Shown here in pieces: positions 5,454 to 11,107 of a DNA stretch of 13,442 nt. Position numbers and translations under genes: made by a program. Below the pieces are notes generated by a model. It worked only from the letters and a program-made list of their open reading frames with translations, had not been told where the DNA came from and searched no databases. Numbering within the stretch: the stretch's first letter is position 1; each line of letters starts with the position of its first letter. This DNA comes from an uncultured Prevotellaceae bacterium (lineage in GTDB: Bacteria > Bacteroidota > Bacteroidia > Bacteroidales > Bacteroidaceae): contig CABSGW010000046.1 of NCBI GenBank assembly GCA_902477365.1, forward strand, positions 1 to 13,442. The letters are read 5' to 3'.

Positions 5454-7589
5454 ATGGCAGCATTACAAAAAATTAGAAGCAAAGGTACGCTGTTGATCGT
5501 AGTGATCGGTCTTGCACTCTTTGCATTTATTGCCGAGGAGTTTTTCCGCTCTATTGAGACTTCGTCTAACCAGAGTAAACAACAAATCGGTGAAGTGTAC
5601 GGAGAAAATCTTTCTGTTCAAGAGTATCAGGCTCTTATCGATGAGTATACAGAAGCCGTTAAGTTTATGCGCGGTGTGACATCGCTCGATGAAAACGAAC
5701 AGAATGGTTTGAAGGACCAAGTTTGGCAAACTTATGTCAGCAATAAGTTGATAGAGCATGAAGCTGAGAAACTGGGTTTGACTGTGACGGATGCAGAGGT
5801 ACAGTACATCATAAATAGTGGTGCACATCAGCTCCTGATGCAGACGCCTTTCCGCAATGAGCAGACCGGGATGTTTGATGCTACGATGCTCAGAAATTTC
5901 TTGAAAGAATATGAGACGATGCAGAATCAGCCAGACCAGGTTCCGGCCGAATACATGGAATACTACCAGAATCTCTATAAATATTGGGGCTTTATTGAAA
6001 AGTCACTACGTGAGAGTTTGTTGACGGAAAAGTTCCAAGTTCTTTTAGGTAAGAGTTTTGTTTCAAACCCGGTAGCCGCAAAAATGGCTTATGAAAACCG
6101 TATTACTACTAACAATACACTGGTGGTAGCCGTTCCGTTTACAACCGTTGCAGATAAGGATGTAGAGGTTAGCGATGCAGACTTGAAAGCCATGTATGAA
6201 AAGAAGAAAGAGTTGTTTTTAGTTCCTGAGGAGCATCGTGTGGTAAAGTATGTTGATTATGCAGTAACACCAAGCGAAAAAGATAAAGAAGATCTTTATA
6301 AAGAAATGAATGAACTGGCCACACAACTTCGTGAAGAAAGTGATGTTGCACGAGTGGTTCGTCAGAGCAATTCTACGGTTAATTACGCTCAAGTACCTGT
6401 AACTAAAAATGCCTTACCAATGGATATTCAGAACGCGTTGGATTCTGTTTCGGTGGGTGTGGTTACTGATCCGTATTTGAATATGTCGGATAATTCATTG
6501 AATGTGATCAAACTGATTTCTAAAATACAAGCACCGGATTCGATCCAGTTCCGTATCATCCATGCCGGAGGCCAAGGTGCGGACAAGAGTGCGGACAGCA
6601 TTTATAATGCATTGAAAGCAGGTGCGGACTTTGAAGAAATTGCAAAAAAATACAACCAAGACGGACAAAAACAGTGGATGACCTCACGTGGTTATGAAAC
6701 AGCTACGATGGGAGAAGATGATCTGAAATATATTCAGACTATCACCAATATGCCTGTTAACCAAATCGAGAAAATCACATTGGGACAGGTTCAGATTATT
6801 GCCCAGGTAACAGATCGTAAAGCAATGACAACCAAATACGACATTGCGGTGATTAAACGTCCGATAGAGTTCAGCAAAGATACTTATTCAAAAGCGTACA
6901 ATGAATTTAGCCGTTTTGTAGCTGCTAATCCTACCTTGAAAGATATGGAAGCGAATGCAGCTAAGAGTGGATATAGCGTCATTGAAAGCGGTGAATTCCC
7001 CAATAGTGTACATTATGTGGCAAATATTCCGGGTACTCGCGAGGCTTTGAGATGGGTGTTTGATGCAAAAGAAGGCGATGTATCTCAACTTTATGAATGT
7101 GGTAACAATGATCATTTGATGGTTGCTGTAGTTACGAAAATATACAAAAGCGGTTATCGTTCTTTGGAAGACGTAAAAGGGCAGCTGACAACAATGGTCA
7201 AGAACGAAAAGAAGGCAGAGAAGTTGATGGCTCAGATGAAAAACATAAAAGATCTGAATCAGGCTAAGGCTGTTACTGGAGCTGTAGCTGATACAATGGC
7301 TGTTTCAATGTCAGGTCCTGCGTTTGTACGTGCAACAGGCTCTAGTGAACCCGCATTGGCAGGTGCGGTAAGCGTTGCAGCTATCAATCAGTTTGCAGGG
7401 CCTGTAAAAGGTAATAACGGTGTGTTTATGTATCAAGTGTTGTCACGTAAGAAGAACGATAAAGAGAGCTTTAACGAACAGTCGGAAGAGCTTCGCTTAA
7501 ATCAGTTGAGTATGCGTGCAGCATCTAATTACAATTTTGAATTATTGCTGAAGGCAAATGTGAAAGATCGGAGATATCTTTATTTCTAA
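5454..7589 (+). CDS. ppiD: Membrane-anchored periplasmic PpiD/SurA-type foldase
   Basis: Predicted inner-membrane-anchored periplasmic chaperone of the SurA/PpiD class, aiding folding of exported and outer-membrane proteins. It has 711 residues from the ATG at 5454 (MAALQKIRSKGT); an in-frame TTG at 5373 lies in the promoter and is rejected. One N-terminal transmembrane helix (about 12-30, LLIVVIGLALFAFIA) places the rest in the periplasm. A SurA-N-like helical region follows (about 45-230), with insertion-rich helices to about 360, then a parvulin-like domain at about 364-455 (FRIIHAGG, GADFEEIAKKYNQDG, LGQVQIIAQV). A second divergent parvulin-like segment lies at about 500-580. Canonical catalytic histidines appear replaced (Ile368, Gln447), as in other chaperone-only PpiD proteins. 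It has its own promoter and terminator. SurA is an alternative name; the membrane anchor favours PpiD. Confidence 0.85.
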   Translation: MAALQKIRSKGTLLIVVIGLALFAFIAEEFFRSIETSSNQSKQQIGEVYGENLSVQEYQALIDEYTEAVKFMRGVTSLDENEQNGLKDQVWQTYVSNKLIEHEAEKLGLTVTDAEVQYIINSGAHQLLMQTPFRNEQTGMFDATMLRNFLKEYETMQNQPDQVPAEYMEYYQNLYKYWGFIEKSLRESLLTEKFQVLLGKSFVSNPVAAKMAYENRITTNNTLVVAVPFTTVADKDVEVSDADLKAMYEKKKELFLVPEEHRVVKYVDYAVTPSEKDKEDLYKEMNELATQLREESDVARVVRQSNSTVNYAQVPVTKNALPMDIQNALDSVSVGVVTDPYLNMSDNSLNVIKLISKIQAPDSIQFRIIHAGGQGADKSADSIYNALKAGADFEEIAKKYNQDGQKQWMTSRGYETATMGEDDLKYIQTITNMPVNQIEKITLGQVQIIAQVTDRKAMTTKYDIAVIKRPIEFSKDTYSKAYNEFSRFVAANPTLKDMEANAAKSGYSVIESGEFPNSVHYVANIPGTREALRWVFDAKEGDVSQLYECGNNDHLMVAVVTKIYKSGYRSLEDVKGQLTTMVKNEKKAEKLMAQMKNIKDLNQAKAVTGAVADTMAVSMSGPAFVRATGSSEPALAGAVSVAAINQFAGPVKGNNGVFMYQVLSRKKNDKESFNEQSEELRLNQLSMRAASNYNFELLLKANVKDRRYLYF

Positions 7590-7614
7590 TTTTGAATTTG
7601 TAATAAAAGAGATT

Positions 7615-7650
7615 ATACGGTTTCCAAATCACATTGGAAACCGTATTTTT
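7615..7650 (+). terminator. Strong intrinsic terminator after ppiD
   Basis: A perfect 13-pair stem: atacggtttccaa (7615-7627) and ttggaaaccgtat (7634-7646), with a 6-base loop (atcaca) and a T-run at 7646-7650. It lies 25 bases after the ppiD stop and separates it from the guanine deaminase operon. Confidence 0.9.
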
Positions 7651-7709
7651 GTTAGGTCTGTTTACTTGTATTTATTGATTTATTTCCGTGGTTATTATGT
7701 GGTTTGTTG

Positions 7710-7717
7710 TATCTTTG
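7710..7717 (+). promoter_or_regulatory. Putative -7 promoter element of the guaD-lnb operon
   Basis: TATCTTTG matches TAnnTTTG and ends 20 bases before the guaD ATG. No TTG occurs at the proper -33 distance. Position between a strong terminator and a gene start supports it. Confidence 0.6.
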
Positions 7718-7737
7718 CTCGATGAAAGGATAGAAAG

Positions 7738-8214
7738 ATGAATACGTATAAGAAAGAAGAATGGATGCGTGAGGCTGTCCGCCTCTCTGTAGAGAATGTT
7801 AAAAACGGTGGTGGCCCTTTTGGTGCGCTGATTGTAAAGGACGGAGAACTTGTTGCTACCGGGGTAAATCGTGTGACAGACTCATGTGACCCGACGGCAC
7901 ACGCTGAAGTGAACGCCATACGATCTGCTTGTAAAAAACTGCATACCTTTAATTTGGAAGGATGTGAATTGTATACTTCTTGTGAGCCTTGTCCTATGTG
8001 CTTGGGGGCTATTTATTGGGCTCATCTGGACAAAGTGTATTATGGTAACACGAAAGATGATGCAAAAAAGATTGGTTTTGATGATTCTTTTATTTATGAT
8101 GAATTGGCTGTTCCTCGTGCTGAACGTTGCTTGAAAACAGAGGCTTTGTTACGGGATGAGGCGATAGAAGCTTTCCGGTTGTGGATGAATACGGAAGATA
8201 AAACGGAATATTAA
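7738..8214 (+). CDS. guaD: Guanine deaminase, cytidine-deaminase-fold type
   Basis: Zinc hydrolase converting guanine to xanthine and ammonia in purine salvage or catabolism, cytosolic. It has 158 residues, close to the 156 of B. subtilis GuaD. Zinc and catalytic motifs are complete: HAE at 55-57 (His55 ligand, Glu57 proton shuttle) and PCPMC at 84-88 (Cys85 and Cys88 ligands). Features that favour GuaD over the tRNA deaminase TadA are TSCEPCPMCLGAIYWA (80-95), GFDDSFIY (113-120, the Asp region implicated in substrate binding) and a C-terminal Tyr158 matching the terminal KEY of B. subtilis GuaD. It has a promoter at 7710 and is followed after only 5 bases by the Lnb gene, so the two are probably cotranscribed, although a functional link is not obvious. 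I cannot fully exclude a related nucleoside or base deaminase. Confidence 0.85.
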   Translation: MNTYKKEEWMREAVRLSVENVKNGGGPFGALIVKDGELVATGVNRVTDSCDPTAHAEVNAIRSACKKLHTFNLEGCELYTSCEPCPMCLGAIYWAHLDKVYYGNTKDDAKKIGFDDSFIYDELAVPRAERCLKTEALLRDEAIEAFRLWMNTEDKTEY

Positions 8215-8219
8215 TTCGA

Positions 8220-9440
8220 ATGCGTCGATTTTTATCTTGTTTATTTGGTTTTATATGGTTGGCTGTTGTTTGTCAAGCATCGATGGTGCATTCCTCTGAG
8301 CAAACGCAACAGGCAGAAGATAATTTGCGTGTAAGCTTGTTGACCTGTTCTCCTGGAAATTTAATTTATGAGTTGTATGGACATACAGCTTTAAGAATAC
8401 AGGATCTGCAAAGTGGTGACGACTGGGTATTCAATTATGGTGTATTTGATTTTGGAAAACCTCATTTTATATGGCGCTTTGTAAAGGGAGAAACAGACTA
8501 TGAATTAGGAGTTCTTCCTTATGATATTTTTGCGGAATCATATGCTATGCGAGGATCGGACGTTGTAGAACAAGAATTGAACTTGTGTGTGCATGAGAAA
8601 GTAAAACTGTATCAATTGTTACTGGAGAATTATCAGAAAGAAAACCGTGTGTATCGTTATAATTTCTTGTATGATAATTGTACAACTCGCGCTCGTGATA
8701 AAATAGAAGAATCGATTGATGGGACTGTGAAATATTCGGAGGCTCATATGCCGTTAACCTATCGGGATATTATACATCGTTACACGAAAAATTATCCATG
8801 GTCTGAGTTTGGGCAAGATATCTTGTTGGGAGCGGAAGCTGACAGGCCGATAACAGCACGTCAACAAATGTTTGCTCCTCTTTTGATGATGTCGTATGCG
8901 GACCATGCCGAAATTGAGGCTTATGACCGTTCGGAAAGAAAGCTGGTGAATCAAACCTCCTGTATTGTGACCGGTGAACCACAAGGAAAGAAGTCTGATA
9001 GTATGCTATTCACACCCATGGTGTTTTTTTGTTTATGCTTGTTGCTGACAATGCTTGTATGTCTGTCAGAATGGCGGTGGCAAAAAAAATGGTGGGGATA
9101 TGACCTCCTGCTATATGGCTTACAAGGACTAGCAGGTTGTGTGGTTACATTCCTTTTCTTTATGTCAGATCACCCAACGGTAGGCTCTAATTGGTTAATT
9201 ATCATACTTAATCCGTTGCCTTTATGTTACTTACCTTGGATGGTGTACAAAACGCGTAAAGGAAATTTTGATATATTCCACCCTATTGCTGTTACGGTAT
9301 TAACTTTTTTTATGTTGTTGTGGCCGGCTTTTCCTCAATTTTTTCCACCTGCCATTGCTGTTTTGGCATTAAATTTGTGGGTCCGTTCAGCAGCAAAAAT
9401 ATATTTATATAAGAAACAACGTAGTAAGCAACAAGCATGA
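8220..9440 (+). CDS. lnb: Lnb/DUF4105 protein, putative lipoprotein N-acyltransferase
   Basis: A 406-residue membrane protein with the DUF4105 (Lnb N-terminal periplasmic) domain. Bacteroides Lnb has been reported to N-acylate lipoproteins in place of Lnt, and I infer the same role here. The N-terminus is a signal peptide or anchor (about 3-20). The periplasmic domain (about 35-250) has LLTCSPGNLIYELYGHTALRI-type sequence with His55, and NFLYDNCTTRARDKI with Cys154; these are the likely Cys-His catalytic pair of a papain-like fold. About five transmembrane helices follow (roughly 264-283, 297-315, 323-342, 354-372, 375-392), with a basic C-terminal tail. It starts 5 bases after guaD and its stop overlaps the next start as ATGA. 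DUF4105 paralogues exist in this phylum, so it may be a relative rather than Lnb itself. Confidence 0.75.
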   Translation: MRRFLSCLFGFIWLAVVCQASMVHSSEQTQQAEDNLRVSLLTCSPGNLIYELYGHTALRIQDLQSGDDWVFNYGVFDFGKPHFIWRFVKGETDYELGVLPYDIFAESYAMRGSDVVEQELNLCVHEKVKLYQLLLENYQKENRVYRYNFLYDNCTTRARDKIEESIDGTVKYSEAHMPLTYRDIIHRYTKNYPWSEFGQDILLGAEADRPITARQQMFAPLLMMSYADHAEIEAYDRSERKLVNQTSCIVTGEPQGKKSDSMLFTPMVFFCLCLLLTMLVCLSEWRWQKKWWGYDLLLYGLQGLAGCVVTFLFFMSDHPTVGSNWLIIILNPLPLCYLPWMVYKTRKGNFDIFHPIAVTVLTFFMLLWPAFPQFFPPAIAVLALNLWVRSAAKIYLYKKQRSKQQA

Positions 9441-11017
9441 GTAAAAGCCATTATCTAACTTCCCTTTTAGCCGCAATGGCTTTTTCGGCAGCTGAAGCCC
9501 AAACTACTTTGACTGTACCAAAACTAGTTGTCAATATTACCATTGACCAGTTAAGGTCTGATTACATGGAAGCCTTTATGCCTTTGTATGGGGATAAGGG
9601 ATTTCGGAGATTATTACAAGAAAGCCGCGTTTATACTCAAGCGGAATATACGATATCGAAATTAGACCGTGCTTCTGCTGTTGCATCCATTGTGACAGGT
9701 ACAACGCCTTATGATCATGGTATTGTTGGTCAAAAGTGGCTTGATAGAAATACGTTACGTCCTGTTTACTGCGTAGAGGATAAAGGTTTTCAAGGCAACG
9801 CAACATTTGAGACTTCGTCACCTCAATATCTGGGTGTTTCTACAATCAGTGATGAGTTGAAAGTAGCGACAGACGGTAAAGCCATTGTATATGCTATAGC
9901 CCCTTTCCGCGATGCAGCAGTGTTAGGAGCAGGACATTCGGCAGATGGTGCGGTATGGCTGAATGACGAAACCGGGGTTTGGTGTGGAAGTAGTTATTAC
10001 GGTTCTTTGCCTTCGTGGGCAAATGTTCAGAATCAATATGAATCGCTTTCTGACCGGTTGAAAAAAACGGTGTGGGAGCCATCATCCGACTTAGTTGGAA
10101 ATTTCAATTATTTTCTTTCTGGAGGGATGAAGAATCCTTTCAAACATAAATTTGCAGGTGATAAAAGTTTTGTTGATTTTAAAACATCAGGCTTAGTAAA
10201 TGAAGAAGTACAAGCCATAACGGAAGCTTGCTTGCGCGCTACGACCATCGGTAGCGATGCTGTGACCGACTATTTGTCGCTCACGTTCTATGCAGGTAAT
10301 TATCAACATCGTCCCGCATCAGAAGCTCCAATGGAAATACAGGATACCTATGTGCGTCTTGATCATGTTTTAGGAAATATTCTCGATGCGGTTGACAACA
10401 AGGTCGGATTGAAGAATACCTTATTTGTTATTACCTCGACGGGATATACGGATCAAGAGACGGCTGATCTTTCAAAATATCGTATACCAACCGGTAAATT
10501 TCAAATAGATAGGGCATCTTCGCTCTTGAATATGTATCTGATGGCCGTGTATGGTCAAGGTAGCTATGTGGAAGCTTGTTTTGGTTCAGAAATCTATCTA
10601 AACCATAAGTTGATTGAAGACAAACAACTTAATTTGGTAGAGGTACTGGAACGTTCTCAGGATTTCCTCATTCAAATGAGCGGTGTGAAAGATGTGTATA
10701 CTTCGCAACGTTTGCAATTAGGGGCTTGGACACCAGGAATAAGCCGTATTCGGAATAGTTATAACCCCAAATGTTCGGGTGATATTTTAATACATGTTGC
10801 CCCAGGATGGCGTTTGGTTAATGAAAGCACGCAAGAAAATAAATTGATGCGTGAATCTTATGTGCCTTTCCCTATTTTCTTTTTTGGACAAAATGTATGT
10901 GCAGAACGTATAGACACTCCTGTGAGTGTTGACCGTATTGCACCGACTATCGCTCAGGTGATGCGCATTAGGGCTCCTAATGCCTGTTCAGTAGCTCCAT
11001 TGAGCGGTTTGCGTTAA
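9437..11017 (+). CDS. PafA-family alkaline phosphatase homologue, probable pseudoenzyme
   Basis: A 526-residue periplasmic protein of the alkaline phosphatase superfamily (type I phosphodiesterase/PafA branch). It has a Sec signal peptide (hydrophobic 7-19, probable cleavage after Ala21 in AEA-QT). Fold landmarks are clear: PKLVVNITIDQLRSDY (28-43), GFRRLL (55-60), TGTTPYDHGIVGQKW (87-101), AGHSADGAVWLND (165-177), and DTYVRLDHVLGNILDAVD (303-320). The first metal-ligand Asp (Asp37) and one His (His291) are kept. However, the nucleophile segment reads LDRASAVAS, the TADHG metal motif reads TSTGY (333-337), and the last metal His is Tyr475. It therefore probably does not hydrolyse phosphate esters. 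The start overlaps the lnb stop by four bases (ATGA), indicating translational coupling. Function is unknown; a structural or binding partner in lipoprotein or envelope biogenesis is my inference. Confidence 0.85.
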   Translation: MSKSHYLTSLLAAMAFSAAEAQTTLTVPKLVVNITIDQLRSDYMEAFMPLYGDKGFRRLLQESRVYTQAEYTISKLDRASAVASIVTGTTPYDHGIVGQKWLDRNTLRPVYCVEDKGFQGNATFETSSPQYLGVSTISDELKVATDGKAIVYAIAPFRDAAVLGAGHSADGAVWLNDETGVWCGSSYYGSLPSWANVQNQYESLSDRLKKTVWEPSSDLVGNFNYFLSGGMKNPFKHKFAGDKSFVDFKTSGLVNEEVQAITEACLRATTIGSDAVTDYLSLTFYAGNYQHRPASEAPMEIQDTYVRLDHVLGNILDAVDNKVGLKNTLFVITSTGYTDQETADLSKYRIPTGKFQIDRASSLLNMYLMAVYGQGSYVEACFGSEIYLNHKLIEDKQLNLVEVLERSQDFLIQMSGVKDVYTSQRLQLGAWTPGISRIRNSYNPKCSGDILIHVAPGWRLVNESTQENKLMRESYVPFPIFFFGQNVCAERIDTPVSVDRIAPTIAQVMRIRAPNACSVAPLSGLR

Positions 11018-11025
11018 CAAATACG

Positions 11026-11053
11026 GGCAAACATACTGTTTAGCCAGCTTTTT
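11026..11053 (+). terminator. Probable terminator of the guaD-lnb operon
   Basis: Stem ggcaaaca (11026-11033) pairs with tgttt-a-gcc (11037-11045) with one bulged A and a tight 3-base loop. Five Ts follow at 11049-11053. It lies just after the phosphatase-homologue stop and immediately before the secA -7 element, as in the lptC/ppiD junction. An overlapping inverted repeat (tacgggca 11022-11029, tgcccgta 11066-11073) could form an alternative structure. Confidence 0.55.
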
Positions 11054-11057
11054 ATGC

Positions 11058-11065
11058 TAACTTTG
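11058..11065 (+). promoter_or_regulatory. Putative -7 promoter element of secA
   Basis: TAACTTTG matches the TAnnTTTG consensus and is followed by TGCCC. No clear TTG is seen at -33. The leader to the secA ATG would be about 35-40 A/T-rich bases without a Shine-Dalgarno match. Confidence 0.6.
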
Positions 11066-11107
11066 TGCCCGTAATTCTCACATTTTGAATAATAAAAATA
11101 AGACATA

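Noticed and set aside
7738..8214. tRNA adenosine deaminase TadA
   Set aside because: The CDA zinc motifs are shared, but the GFDDSFIY segment and the C-terminal Tyr match guanine deaminase, not TadA.
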